Positions 18,279 to 27,397 of a stretch of DNA of 64,000 nt are shown in pieces. This stretch comes from Alphaproteobacteria bacterium (GTDB lineage: Bacteria > Pseudomonadota > Alphaproteobacteria > Rhizobiales > Xanthobacteraceae). Position 1 is the first letter of the stretch, and every line of letters starts with the position of its first letter. A model generated the notes under the pieces. The model saw nothing but the letters and a program-made list of their open reading frames with translations, was not told where the DNA came from and made no database searches. The stretch covers positions 109,437 to 173,436 of the forward strand of contig VGEP01000005.1 in assembly GCA_016869215.1 (NCBI GenBank). The letters are read 5' to 3'. The position numbers were made by a program, and so were the translations under genes.

Positions 18279-19247
18279 CTATTTGGCCAACGCGGGCGCG
18301 CGGTCGTTCGTGGCCGGCAGATATTCCGGGATCATCTCGGTGCGCTTCGCCTTGCCCTGGATCGGCGGGCGCGGAAGCTTGCCCACGCCCGGCTCCATGA
18401 CGAAGGTGTAGTCGAGCGAGTACCACGGATCCTTCACGCCCGGCGCCGGCGGCTTCTCGCCCTCATGCTTGACGTAGTCGCCGAGCAGCCGCTTGGTTAC
18501 GCCGAACTGCACGTCGGTCTCAATGTTCGGATCGTCCGGCAGATAGACCTGCGAGATATGGGTCTTGAAACCCTGCTTGAAGATCAGGAAGTGCAGATGC
18601 GCGGGCCGCATGTTGTGGCGGCCCTGCGCGCGCAAGAGATCGCCGACCGGCCCGTTGATCGGAATCGGATAGCCCGCGGGCTTGATGCTGCGGAACGAAA
18701 TCTTGCCTTCTGCGTCGGTTCTGAACTTGCCGCGCAGGTTCATGTCGGCCTGGCTGGCATCCTGATTCTCGTAAAGCCCCTCGGTGGACGACTGCCAGAT
18801 GTCGACCTCGGCGTCCGCGACCGGCCTGCCGGCCTTGTCCTTGACCCAGGCGTTGACGAACAGCTCCGGCCCCGGCGTCGGCGAGCGCACGATCGAATCG
18901 CCGTTTTCGGTGCGCGGCGAGTCGAGCCGCCAGAACGGGCCGAGCAGGTTTGCGGTGGTTTCGGTGGCGCCGTTGTCGCCGTTGTTGAGCAGGCACACCA
19001 GCGTCGAGACCCCGAGCGAGCCGGACATCAGCACCGCCTCGTTGTGGTACTCGTTGGTCTGCTTGCCGATCCAGTTGATGTAGTGGGCGGCCTTCTGGAA
19101 TTCCTCCTCGGTCAGCCGCACCTCGCGGACGAAGGCGTGCAGATGCTTCACCAGCGACGACATGATCTCGCGAAAGCGCGGATCGGGCGCCTTCGCGATT
19201 TCGCTCAACACCGCCTTGGTGACCGAATCCGGGCCGTCGATGATCAT
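18279..19247 (-). CDS. Intradiol ring-cleavage dioxygenase (catechol/hydroxyquinol 1,2-dioxygenase family)
   Basis: The ATG at 19247 has CAGGAG upstream and gives 322 residues. The non-haem Fe(III) ligands are all recognisable: a tyrosine in DIWQSSTEGLYENQD, a tyrosine in KPAGYPIPINGP and two histidines in RPAHLHFLI. The N-terminal helical dimer domain (VKHLHAFVREVRLTEEEF) is that of catechol/hydroxyquinol dioxygenases rather than protocatechuate dioxygenase. It splits a vicinal diol ring with O2 to a muconate or maleylacetate. It is divergent from the amidohydrolase gene (131 bases between starts). Hydroxyquinol or chlorocatechol are possible substrates; this is not settled. Confidence 0.9.
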   Translation of the reverse strand: MIIDGPDSVTKAVLSEIAKAPDPRFREIMSSLVKHLHAFVREVRLTEEEFQKAAHYINWIGKQTNEYHNEAVLMSGSLGVSTLVCLLNNGDNGATETTANLLGPFWRLDSPRTENGDSIVRSPTPGPELFVNAWVKDKAGRPVADAEVDIWQSSTEGLYENQDASQADMNLRGKFRTDAEGKISFRSIKPAGYPIPINGPVGDLLRAQGRHNMRPAHLHFLIFKQGFKTHISQVYLPDDPNIETDVQFGVTKRLLGDYVKHEGEKPPAPGVKDPWYSLDYTFVMEPGVGKLPRPPIQGKAKRTEMIPEYLPATNDRAPALAK

Positions 19248-19378
19248 GGCAAACTCCTGGGTCGCCGCGCCGCGGCTGCACCTGCTGTATTCTTCTCCTG
19301 AATTGATATGCTCCGGCGCCCGAATGCTCAATCCCCCGGGGCCGCCCACGCGCCCCGAGCCCGCGTTGCGAGTAGTCC

Positions 19379-20326
19379 ATGACCCCGTTCCGGATCGACA
19401 CCCACCACCATCCCTATCCGCCGGTCTACATCAAGAAAACCGGCGACGTGCTCAAGCACACGACCCACGCCTTTTACGAGCGGCTGACCAAGTGGACGCC
19501 TGCCCAGGCCCTCGAAGCCATGGACAAGGACGGCATCGCCGTGTCCGTCCTGTCGGTCGCGACGCCCAGCGTCTGGCTCGGCGACGCCAATTCGTCGCGC
19601 ATTTTCGCGCGCGAATGCAACGAGGCCTCGTCCGAAATCCAGCAGAGGCACAAGGGCCGCTTCGGGCATTTCGCGTCGCTGCCGCTGCCGGACACCGACG
19701 GCAGCCTGCGCGAGATCGAATATGCGTTCGACGAGTTGAAGGCCGACGGCATCGCGCTGACCACCAACTACGTCGACAAGTATCCCGGCGACGAGTCCTT
19801 CGCGCCCGTCTTCGAGGAACTCAACAAGCGCAAGGCCGTGGTCTATTTCCACCCGACCGCAGCGACCTTTGCCTTCAACGTCATTCCCAACATCCCGCCG
19901 CCCACAATCGAGTTCCCGTTCGACACCACGCGCGCGATCGTGAGTCTCCTGTTCGGCGGCACGCTGCACCGCTGCCCGGACATCAAGTGGATTTTCTCCC
20001 ACGGCGGCGGCGCGCTCGGCATGGTTGCGAACCGTCTCGCAGGCCTCGCCAGGAACCGCCCCGAACTGAACGCGCGGGTGCCGAACGGCGTGATGCATGA
20101 ACTGAGCAAGCTTTACGTGGACGTGGTCGGCGTCACCACGCCTGGCGCGCTCAAGGCCGTGCTCGATATCGTGCCGATGTCGCACCTGCTTTACGGCAGC
20201 GATTTCCCGTTCTGGTCGCCGCAGGAGACGATCAAGGGGCTGGCGGGGCTCAAGCTTGCCTCGGCCGATTTACAGTCGATCGAGCGCGACAACGCGCTGA
20301 AGCTGCTGCCGGGCCTGCCGCGCTGA
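19379..20326 (+). CDS. Amidohydrolase family protein (ACMSD/gamma-resorcylate decarboxylase-like)
   Basis: The 315-residue protein has the metal-ligand pattern of the ACMSD branch: FRIDTHHHPYPP at the start, VVYFHPTAA in the middle, FSHGGGALG and finally LLYGSDFPFW with the conserved aspartate. ACMSD-type enzymes are zinc or manganese decarboxylases of aromatic acids and ring-cleavage products. Its setting beside a ring-cleavage dioxygenase and an aromatic hydroxylase supports a catabolic decarboxylase or hydrolase. It ends 7 bases from the convergent CMD-family gene. Confidence 0.87.
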   Translation: MTPFRIDTHHHPYPPVYIKKTGDVLKHTTHAFYERLTKWTPAQALEAMDKDGIAVSVLSVATPSVWLGDANSSRIFARECNEASSEIQQRHKGRFGHFASLPLPDTDGSLREIEYAFDELKADGIALTTNYVDKYPGDESFAPVFEELNKRKAVVYFHPTAATFAFNVIPNIPPPTIEFPFDTTRAIVSLLFGGTLHRCPDIKWIFSHGGGALGMVANRLAGLARNRPELNARVPNGVMHELSKLYVDVVGVTTPGALKAVLDIVPMSHLLYGSDFPFWSPQETIKGLAGLKLASADLQSIERDNALKLLPGLPR

Positions 20327-20333
20327 ACGGCGA

Positions 20334-20738
20334 TCAGGCGGAACCGCTCTCCTTGTCGCGCAGCGACTTGAGCAACGCCCCGCCGTTGTTGGCGGCCCAC
20401 AGCGCGCCGGTCGCGGCGGCAAGCTCCATGACGGTGTGAAGCTCCTCCCAGGTCGCGCCGGCCCGGCGGGCCGCCGCGGCATGGGCCTGCGCGCCGACCG
20501 GGTTGTGCTCGGCCAGCAGCATGCCGAACAGGATGAGCTGCGTCGTCTTCATGTCGAGCGTTTTCGAATAGAACGCGCCGGCGCGAAGCTGCTCCGACAC
20601 ACGCAGGAAATCCGGATTGACCTCGCCGGAGAACGCAAACCGCGCGGCGGGCAGCGGCGGCAGCGTGCCGAACATCTCGACGTAGCTGTCGCGGAATTTC
20701 GCAAGGTCTGCGGGCAGTTCCTTCTTGTCTTCGGCCAT
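20334..20738 (-). CDS. Carboxymuconolactone decarboxylase (CMD) family protein
   Basis: The ATG at 20738 gives 134 residues. The helical AhpD/CMD fold is recognised by LDMKTTQLILFGMLLAEHN and the segment GATWEELHTVMELAAATG. The CXXC pair of AhpD peroxidase partners is absent, which points to the carboxymuconolactone-decarboxylase side of the family. In the protocatechuate pathway such enzymes decarboxylate gamma-carboxymuconolactone, but many relatives have other or unknown roles. It is divergent from the aromatic hydroxylase (154 bases). Confidence 0.83.
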   Translation of the reverse strand: MAEDKKELPADLAKFRDSYVEMFGTLPPLPAARFAFSGEVNPDFLRVSEQLRAGAFYSKTLDMKTTQLILFGMLLAEHNPVGAQAHAAAARRAGATWEELHTVMELAAATGALWAANNGGALLKSLRDKESGSA

Positions 20739-20892
20739 GGTCGGGTCTCTCGCTGCACGCCGCTGCGGGGCGGCGCGCGGAGTATCGTCCAATTCCGCAT
20801 GGCTGCCTATCGCCCGCGCATCGCTTGATCGGTCCCCGCCGACGACCCTAGAGTGGCCCATGCTCCGGTAGAGACGGCGTGGAGGCGTGTCG

Positions 20893-22128
20893 ATGAGTGC
20901 GAGTGCGAAGGATGCGCCGGTGCTGGTGGTCGGAGGCGGCATCGGCGGCCTGTCGGCGGCGCTGGCGCTGTCGCGCAAGGGCATTCCGGTCCAGGTGCTG
21001 GAGCAGGCGCCGGAGTTCAAGGAAATCGGCGCCGGCATCCAGCTCGGTCCCAACGTGTTCCGGATGTTCGAGGTGCTCGGATTGACCGAGCAGATGGTTC
21101 ACTGGGGCGCATTCCCGGCCGAGCTGGAATTCCGCGATTCCATGACCGCCGAGACCATCGTCGAACTGAAGATCGACAAGCGCTTCCACGACAAGTACCG
21201 CGCGCCCTACGGCGTCATTCACCGCGCCGACATGCTCAATGTCATCTACGAGGCGTGCAAGAAGTCGAACCTGATCAAGCTCGCAACCTCGCAGAAGGTT
21301 ACGACAATCGACGACGACGGCTCCGGCGTCACCGTCCGCACCGAAACCGGCGAGACGTATCGCGGCTCGGCTCTGATCGGGTGCGACGGCCTGTGGTCCA
21401 CCGTGCGCGAGAAGATCGTCGGCGACGGCAAGCCGGTCGTCTCCGGCCACATCGCCTATCGCGCCGTGCTGCCGACCGACGAGTGGCCGAAGGAATACCG
21501 CCTGCCGAAAATGATCGTCTGGTGCGGCGAGAAGACCCATCTGGTGCACTATCCGCTCCGACGCGGCGAACTGTTCAACTTGGTCGTCGTGTTCCATTCC
21601 GACCGTTACGAGGAGGGCTGGGACACGTACGGCGACCCGGCCGAACTGCACGAGCGGTTCAAGGAGAAATGCGAGCCGGTCCGCACGCTGCTCAGCAAGG
21701 TCAACGCCTGGAAAATGTGGGTGCTGTGCGACCGGCCGCCGATCAAGAACTGGAGCAAGGGCCGGATCACGCTGCTCGGCGACGCCGCGCACCCGATGCT
21801 TCAGTATCTCGCCCAGGGCGCCAACATGGCGATCGAGGATGCGGTCTGCCTCGCCGATCAGATAGAGGCCGCCGGCCGCGACTGCGAAGCGGCGTTCAAG
21901 AAGTATCAGGAGCTGCGCTACCTGCGGACGGCGCGCGTACAACTGATGGCGCGGGTATTCGGCGAGATCTATCACGCCAGCGGCGTCAACCGCGAACTAC
22001 GCAACAAGCTGCTGACAGAGTGGAGCGCGCAGGGCGCGATCGACATGTCATGGCTCTACAGCCATCAGCCGGAACTGCCGCACATCGACCACATTCCGCT
22101 GCCGCCTCCGACGCGGCTCGCGTCCTGA
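20893..22128 (+). CDS. FAD-dependent aromatic hydroxylase (3-hydroxybenzoate 6-hydroxylase/salicylate hydroxylase-like)
   Basis: The GGAGG at 20881-20885 is 7 bases before the ATG at 20893, so that start is chosen over the GTG two codons upstream; the product is 411 residues. It has the three class A flavoprotein monooxygenase motifs: VVGGGIGGLSAALAL, GCDGLWSTVRE and LLGDAAHPMLQYLAQGANM. The last resembles 3-hydroxybenzoate 6-hydroxylases, which use NADH and O2 to make gentisate. Salicylate- or nicotinate-type substrates remain possible. It is followed by the class II aldolase gene 48 bases on. Confidence 0.88.
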   Translation: MSASAKDAPVLVVGGGIGGLSAALALSRKGIPVQVLEQAPEFKEIGAGIQLGPNVFRMFEVLGLTEQMVHWGAFPAELEFRDSMTAETIVELKIDKRFHDKYRAPYGVIHRADMLNVIYEACKKSNLIKLATSQKVTTIDDDGSGVTVRTETGETYRGSALIGCDGLWSTVREKIVGDGKPVVSGHIAYRAVLPTDEWPKEYRLPKMIVWCGEKTHLVHYPLRRGELFNLVVVFHSDRYEEGWDTYGDPAELHERFKEKCEPVRTLLSKVNAWKMWVLCDRPPIKNWSKGRITLLGDAAHPMLQYLAQGANMAIEDAVCLADQIEAAGRDCEAAFKKYQELRYLRTARVQLMARVFGEIYHASGVNRELRNKLLTEWSAQGAIDMSWLYSHQPELPHIDHIPLPPPTRLAS

Positions 22129-22176
22129 ACCGGCGCGCGACGAACGACAACCGACATCCCGGGAGGATATGACGCC

Positions 22177-22896
22177 ATGGCGAAACTCGACGACCTGCTG
22201 GAAGACCTGGTCACGGCAAACCACGTTCTGGCGAAGCTCGGCATTGTCGATTCGTTCGGTCACATCAGCATCCGCCATCCCGACCGGCCGGACCGCTTTT
22301 TCCTGTCGTGCTCGCGCGCGCCCGAGCGCGTTTCGCGCGACGACATTCTGGAATTCGACCTCGATTGCAATGTCATCGACGCCAGGGGCAAGCAGCTCTA
22401 CACCGAGCGCCCGATCCACGGCGGCGCCTATCAGGCCCGGCCCGACGTGATGAGCGTGATTCACAATCACAGCCCGGGCGTCATTCCCTACGGCGTCACC
22501 GGGCACAAGCTCAAGCCGATCATGCACATGTGCGCCACCATCGGCCACGAGGTGCCGATCTGGGACCAGCACACAAAGTTCCGCGATACGGACCTGCTCG
22601 TCCGCACCATGGACCAGGGCCGCGATCTCGCCAGGAAACTCGGCAAGGGCGGCACCTGCCTGATGCGCGGCCACGGCTGCGTCGTGGTGGGCCCCTACAT
22701 GCGCCGCACCGTCTACACCGCCGTCTATCTGGAGCTGAACGCCAAGCTGCAGATGCAGGCCGAGGCCATGAGCAAAAAGGTTCGCTTCCTCACCAAGGGC
22801 GAAGTCAACAAGGTGATCGAGACCACGTCGCCGGCGAACGTCAATCGCGCCTGGGAGAACTGGTGCCGGATGGTCAACCGGCCGTATCGCGATTAG
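22177..22896 (+). CDS. Class II aldolase/adducin family protein
   Basis: This 239-residue protein is a paralogue of the one at 4764-5519. Zinc-site features are TERPIHGGAYQARPDV, VIHNHSPG and MRGHGCVVV. GGGAGG at 22161-22166 supports the ATG at 22177; an ATG at 22169 is in another frame. It is probably cotranscribed with the aromatic hydroxylase and may act on a carboxylated or hydroxylated ring-cleavage product. That role is inference from context only. It ends 32 bases from the convergent amidase gene. Confidence 0.87.
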   Translation: MAKLDDLLEDLVTANHVLAKLGIVDSFGHISIRHPDRPDRFFLSCSRAPERVSRDDILEFDLDCNVIDARGKQLYTERPIHGGAYQARPDVMSVIHNHSPGVIPYGVTGHKLKPIMHMCATIGHEVPIWDQHTKFRDTDLLVRTMDQGRDLARKLGKGGTCLMRGHGCVVVGPYMRRTVYTAVYLELNAKLQMQAEAMSKKVRFLTKGEVNKVIETTSPANVNRAWENWCRMVNRPYRD

Positions 22897-22928
22897 CGGC
22901 CGGCCTCGCCACGGTCATTCCGGAACAA

Positions 22929-25244
22929 CTACAACGGCCCGAAATTCGGCGGCGGAATTCTGCGGTTGGACGCCGCCTCATAAGCCGATGCGATCCGCAA
23001 CAGCGCATCTTCGCGGCCCGGATCGCAGCGGAACACCAGCGAGAACGGCAGGCCGGGCGCGGGGATCGTCGTCGGCTTGTCGGAGGCCTGCGAGACGTAG
23101 CGCATGCCGTCCGGCATCAACTTGAAAACCGGGTCGTAGACCGTCGTGACATAACCCGCAGGGACCAGCACCTCGGTCAGGCCGGCGTTCGGCCCGCTGA
23201 GCGATTCCGGCGTGAGGTTGCTGACGATATCGTGCTGATAGGCATGGCCGATCAACCCCGGCGGCCACGGCGTATGCAACCGCACCAGCGCATCGAGTTT
23301 GTTTTCCAGGATCACCATCATGTCGGCGCGGCGCAGCAGTTCGCGCAGCATGATGCGTTCGTTGACGCCCTGCCGCGACCCGTGCGGATTGCGCGGATCG
23401 GCGACCTCTTCCCAATTCTTGAACGCCGCGCGCTGATCGTCGCCCCAGAACTTTGAGCGTGCGTTGAGTTGCGCCCAATCGTTCAGCGTCTCGGCGAAGC
23501 CCCTGGCCTTCCAGTCCTCGGCGCGGCGCGACAGGTACTGCGAAATGTGAAAGCGAAACGCCATCGCCATTTCCTGCTGCTGCACGGTGGCGAGGTCGAG
23601 ATTCGCGGGCGGCGCGATTTGCCCTTCGGCAAGCGCAACGCAATAGTCGACCGGCTGCATCGTGCCGGAGCCAAACGTCTTTCCGGGCATGAACTCGGTC
23701 GGCACGATCGCGGCGGCGAACTCCTTGAACAGCGGCGTGCCGTCGCGGCGCAGCCGGAACAGCAGATCGGGCATGAACACCGGCACGAGCCGCGCCAGCG
23801 CCGTGCGGTAGTCGACCTTCATCTGCTCCAGATCGGGATCCGGCCGCCACGTGGGTTCGGAGGATTCGACCAGCGTCGCGCCAAGCCTGCCGCCCAGCAC
23901 CGATTTGATCTCGCGCGCCGCGGCTTCGACGATCGGCTCTTCGGTCTTCGAGCCCGGCGGGATCGCCATCGACTCGCGGATGACGCCCAGCCGCACGCCC
24001 TTGAGCGCGCCCGCAGAACCGGCGGCGCACGCGTGGGGGGCATACGCCGGCAACACCGAAGAACGCGGCACGGTCGTATAGACGTCACGCGGGTCGTAGT
24101 AGCCTTCGTTCGGGTCCCTCAACGCATCGAGAATCTTCGCGCAGTCCTCGATCCGGCGCGCATGGATGCCCGTCCGGTCGCAATAGATGTCGGCGCCGAT
24201 CGCACCGCCATCGAAGCCGAGCATCGCCTTGTGCGGCAGGATCAGCGCCACAGCGTTGTGGTTCGACGGCCCGCGGCAGGAGGCGCGCGTTTCCTCGCCG
24301 AGCGCGGCCATCACGAGGTTCGCGCTCACCGACACGCCCGACCCGGAACTCGACCCAAGCGAGGCCGAGCGCGTCGTGTCGTAGACGTTCGCTGGATTTC
24401 CCGCCCAGGTGCTGCGCTGATAGCCGAGCGTCGACGGCAGCACCCTGTCCGGCCTGTTGCGTCCGCCGGGATCGCCGGCGCGGCCGTTGTATTCTGTGTT
24501 CACGGCTTTGGCGAAAATAATGGCGCCCTTGTTGCGAAGCTGCTCGACCAGCACATGGTCGCGCGCGGGGAAGTCGATGTCGTAGCGCGCGTCGCCGCCG
24601 CCGGTCGAGCGCATGTCTTTCGTATCGAACGGGTCCTTGAACGCGAACACCACGCCGTACATCGGCATGGTGCCGAGATCGGGATTGCGGCCGTACTTCG
24701 CGTCGAGCTCGGCCGCGCGCTCCAGCGCGTCCGGCTGATGGCGGAAGAATTCGCACACCGGCGGCGCGCCCGGCGGCAGCGGACCCTGCGACGGATGCCG
24801 GTCGTGGTCGCCGCGGCAGGTGACGGAGCGTTCGCCGCGGATGTTGAGGGTTCCAAGCGCGTTGAGCTGGCCCGCGTTCGGAACGCCGACGATCATGCCG
24901 AACTGCTGCTGCACGGACGGATCGGAGGCGGTCGCCTCCATGCGCCCGAATTCGAGCGGCGGGCCTTTGTACTTGGCGAGGTCCGGCAGGATCGACGACG
25001 CCTTGACGGTCGCAGCCGGGAACTCCAGCGCGCGGCCGGCGCGCTCGGCGCCCTTCGCAGCTGCCACGGGTGCGCCGCCCTCCGTCACCAGCATGCTCGC
25101 CACGCCGTTGTAGGCCCGCACGCGCGCAAGGTACTGCAGGACTACGCCGGCCACCGTAGCCTCGCCCGCGCGGATCGCGCGGTGCAAGTCCTCGATCGTC
25201 GCCTCTTCGACCCGGAAATTCCCGTCCTGCGTGCCGCCGCTCAT
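22929..25244 (-). CDS. Large amidase-signature family protein
   Basis: The ATG at 25244 (MSGGTQDG) gives 771 residues, long for an amidase (usually 450-550). The Ser-cisSer-Lys features are present: the lysine in VVFAFKDPFDTKDM, the glycine/serine-rich SLGSSSGSGVSVSANL, and a serine in EETRASCRGPS in place of the usual GTDTGGSIRxPA. The extra length lies partly in an N-terminal region with an early helix pattern of its own (IEDLHRAIRAGEATVAGVVL) and in a long C-terminal part. It hydrolyses an amide or ester; the substrate is unknown. It is divergent from a Bug binding protein (128 bases), which suggests a shared regulatory region. Confidence 0.83.
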   Translation of the reverse strand: MSGGTQDGNFRVEEATIEDLHRAIRAGEATVAGVVLQYLARVRAYNGVASMLVTEGGAPVAAAKGAERAGRALEFPAATVKASSILPDLAKYKGPPLEFGRMEATASDPSVQQQFGMIVGVPNAGQLNALGTLNIRGERSVTCRGDHDRHPSQGPLPPGAPPVCEFFRHQPDALERAAELDAKYGRNPDLGTMPMYGVVFAFKDPFDTKDMRSTGGGDARYDIDFPARDHVLVEQLRNKGAIIFAKAVNTEYNGRAGDPGGRNRPDRVLPSTLGYQRSTWAGNPANVYDTTRSASLGSSSGSGVSVSANLVMAALGEETRASCRGPSNHNAVALILPHKAMLGFDGGAIGADIYCDRTGIHARRIEDCAKILDALRDPNEGYYDPRDVYTTVPRSSVLPAYAPHACAAGSAGALKGVRLGVIRESMAIPPGSKTEEPIVEAAAREIKSVLGGRLGATLVESSEPTWRPDPDLEQMKVDYRTALARLVPVFMPDLLFRLRRDGTPLFKEFAAAIVPTEFMPGKTFGSGTMQPVDYCVALAEGQIAPPANLDLATVQQQEMAMAFRFHISQYLSRRAEDWKARGFAETLNDWAQLNARSKFWGDDQRAAFKNWEEVADPRNPHGSRQGVNERIMLRELLRRADMMVILENKLDALVRLHTPWPPGLIGHAYQHDIVSNLTPESLSGPNAGLTEVLVPAGYVTTVYDPVFKLMPDGMRYVSQASDKPTTIPAPGLPFSLVFRCDPGREDALLRIASAYEAASNRRIPPPNFGPL

Positions 25245-25372
25245 CGACGCATCATCTCCCCTGCCCGCGCAGTGAGCAAGGCTGCATGGCTGCTGCCTGC
25301 TGTGTCGGCTTCCAGCCACAGTTGGGGAGCGATATCGTTTTCACGCCGGCATCGCGACCCACGAGGATTGTC

Positions 25373-26347
25373 ATGCAACGACTGCTACTCGGCGTGGCGC
25401 TGGCGGCGCTCGCTCTTGCAGGCACGGCCGCCGCCCAGTCCTATCCGACGCGGCCCATCACCTTCATCGTTCCTTACGGCCCAGGCGGCCCGGCCGATAC
25501 CATGGGGCGCACCATGGCCGAGGCGATGCGCCCGCATCTTGGGCAATCGATCGTCATCGAAAACGTCACCGGCGCGAACGGCACGATCGGCGTCGGCCGC
25601 ATGGTCCGCGCCACGCCCGACGGCTACACGTTCGGCGTCGGCAACTGGCCGTCGATGATCACCAACGGCGCGATCTACAAGCTGAACTACGACATCCAAC
25701 GCGACCTCGAACCGGTCGTCCGCCTGCCGCACAACCCGTACATCGCCGTCGTGCGCAAGAATTTCCCGGCGAAGGACTTCAAGGAGATGATCGCCTGGCT
25801 CAAGGCCAATCCGGACAAGGCGACGGAAGGCACCGCCGGCGTCGGATCGGGCCAGCACGTCAGCGGCGTCTATTTCCAGAAGGTCACCGGCACCAAATTC
25901 CGCTTCGTGCCCTACAAGGCCGGCTCCGCCGACATCATCCGCGACATGGTGGCGGGCCACATCGACTTTACGTTCGACCAGGCGATCACGTCGCTCAACC
26001 ACATCAAGGGTGGGAACGTGAGGGGCTACGCCGTCACCTCGAACCAGCGGCTCGATGCCGCGCCCGACATCCCGACGGTGGACGAGGCCGGTGCGCCGGG
26101 CGTCTATATCTCGACCTGGTACGGACTATGGGCGCCCAAAGGCACGCCCAGGGAGGCAATCGGGAAGCTCGGCGAAGCCGCACGCAAGGCGATGGCCGAT
26201 CCCGCCGTGCGCGCCAAGCTCGCGGCTCTGGGCCAGCAGATTCCGGCCCCAGCGGAGCAAGGCGCAGCGGCGCTCGCCGCCTTCACCAAGGCCGAGATCG
26301 ACAAGTGGCACGCGCTGATCAAGGAAGCCGGCATCAAGGTGGAATGA
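25373..26347 (+). CDS. Bug/TctC-family periplasmic substrate-binding protein
   Basis: The ATG at 25373 with GAGG upstream gives 324 residues. A signal peptide (LLGVALAALALAGTAAAQ) is followed by the Bug landmarks FIVPYGPGGPADTMGR, VIENVTGANG and RFVPYKAGSADIIRD. It is a solute receptor for carboxylates or similar ligands. No tripartite permease genes are nearby. It ends 6 bases from the convergent Lrp-type regulator gene. It is one of three Bug genes in this window; the others are at 1-945 and 29932-30906. Confidence 0.92.
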   Translation: MQRLLLGVALAALALAGTAAAQSYPTRPITFIVPYGPGGPADTMGRTMAEAMRPHLGQSIVIENVTGANGTIGVGRMVRATPDGYTFGVGNWPSMITNGAIYKLNYDIQRDLEPVVRLPHNPYIAVVRKNFPAKDFKEMIAWLKANPDKATEGTAGVGSGQHVSGVYFQKVTGTKFRFVPYKAGSADIIRDMVAGHIDFTFDQAITSLNHIKGGNVRGYAVTSNQRLDAAPDIPTVDEAGAPGVYISTWYGLWAPKGTPREAIGKLGEAARKAMADPAVRAKLAALGQQIPAPAEQGAAALAAFTKAEIDKWHALIKEAGIKVE

Positions 26348-26353
26348 CGCGCT

Positions 26354-26824
26354 TCACGCCACCGGCAGGACGTTGGTGTACTTGACCTGCTCCAAAGCGA
26401 AACTCGACTCGATCGAGGCGATGCCTTCGACGCGGGTCAGCTTCTGCTTGACGAAGCGCTCGTAGGCGTCGAGGTCGGGCACCACGACGCGCAGCCAGTA
26501 GTCGCGCGGGCCGGTCATCAGGTAGCACTCCAGCACCTCGGGCCAGCGCTCGATCGCCTTGGCGAAGCGGTCGAGCGACTCCTGGCGCTGCTTCTCCAGC
26601 TTGATCGAGACGAACACGCTGACCGGCAAGCCGACGGCGCGCTGATCCAGCACGGCGACATAGCGCGCGATCACGCCGTCCTTCTCCAGCATCCGCACGC
26701 GACGCAGGCAAGGCGACGGCGACAGGCCGACCTTCTCGGCCAAATCGGCGAGGCTCATGCGGCCGTCGGCCTGAAGGTGCTGGAGGATTTTCCGATCGAC
26801 GGAATCGAGGGTCCGCCCTGGCAT
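26354..26824 (-). CDS. Lrp/AsnC-family transcriptional regulator
   Basis: The 156-residue protein has an N-terminal winged helix (LDSVDRKILQHLQADGRMSL, recognition helix around GLSPSPCLRRVRMLE) and a C-terminal RAM ligand-binding domain (VLECYLMTGPRDYWLRVVV). It should form dimers and higher oligomers that sense an amino acid or other small effector. The start is followed upstream by two related palindromes that could be its operators. It is divergent from the GFA gene, so autoregulation plus control of the rightward genes is the simplest guess. Confidence 0.93.
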   Translation of the reverse strand: MPGRTLDSVDRKILQHLQADGRMSLADLAEKVGLSPSPCLRRVRMLEKDGVIARYVAVLDQRAVGLPVSVFVSIKLEKQRQESLDRFAKAIERWPEVLECYLMTGPRDYWLRVVVPDLDAYERFVKQKLTRVEGIASIESSFALEQVKYTNVLPVA

Positions 26825-26847
26825 ATTCCGCCTCCGATGCGCTCAAT

Positions 26848-26904
26848 ATTGGCAGTGTCTGCCAATTCGATGTCACAAGGTAGCTTAAATTGGCAGGTAT
26901 TGCC
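26848..26904. promoter_or_regulatory. Two related palindromes, candidate operators of the adjacent Lrp/AsnC regulator
   Basis: The first site, 26848-26866, is a perfect palindrome with 8-base arms ATTGGCAG and CTGCCAAT around TGT. A second, partial copy starts ATTGGCAG at 26889 and has TTGCC at 26900-26904. The centres are about 41 bases apart, close to four helical turns. Both lie in the divergent space between the regulator and the GFA gene. This pairing fits Lrp-type proteins that bind phased sites and wrap DNA. Binding is inference. Confidence 0.5.
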
Positions 26905-26966
26905 GGAATAGTCGTCCGATACTCGCGCGCACCAGGGCCGCCGGCGCACCCGCCAGGAGCACACTC

Positions 26967-27326
26967 ATGAAAGTGGATGGAGGCTGCCACTGCGGCCGCG
27001 TCAGGTTCGAAGCGGAGGTCGACCCCGCAAAGGTTCTGATCTGCCACTGCACGGATTGTCAGACATTGTCCGGCGCCGCGTTTCGCACCGTCGTGCGCGT
27101 GCCGGTGAACGCCTTCAACCTGCTTTCGGGCGAGCCGAAGAAATACGTCAAGCAGGCCGAGAGCGGGAATCGCATGGTCCAGGCGCTTTGTGGCGACTGC
27201 GGAAGCCCGGTCTATGGCTCCCACCTCGACCGTCCCACTTACTTCGGAATCAGGGTGGCGACGCTGCGCCAGCGCGACGCGCTTCCGCCGAAGCTGCAGA
27301 TTTGGTGCCGATCGGCGAATCCCTAG
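26967..27326 (+). CDS. GFA-family zinc protein (glutathione-dependent formaldehyde-activating enzyme-like)
   Basis: The 119-residue protein has the CENP-V/GFA zinc-fold cysteines: GGCHCGRVRFEA, LICHCTDCQTLSG and LCGDCGSPV. The family includes enzymes that help glutathione add to formaldehyde, but most members are uncharacterised and a structural or thiol-binding role is equally possible. It lies divergently from the Lrp-type regulator with paired palindromes in between. The next gene starts 71 bases later. Confidence 0.87.
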   Translation: MKVDGGCHCGRVRFEAEVDPAKVLICHCTDCQTLSGAAFRTVVRVPVNAFNLLSGEPKKYVKQAESGNRMVQALCGDCGSPVYGSHLDRPTYFGIRVATLRQRDALPPKLQIWCRSANP

Positions 27327-27397
27327 GTCGGAAATCTGGATGACATTCCCAGGATCGAACGACACGCCTGAGTCCTGAAGACAGGATTTCGATTCAC

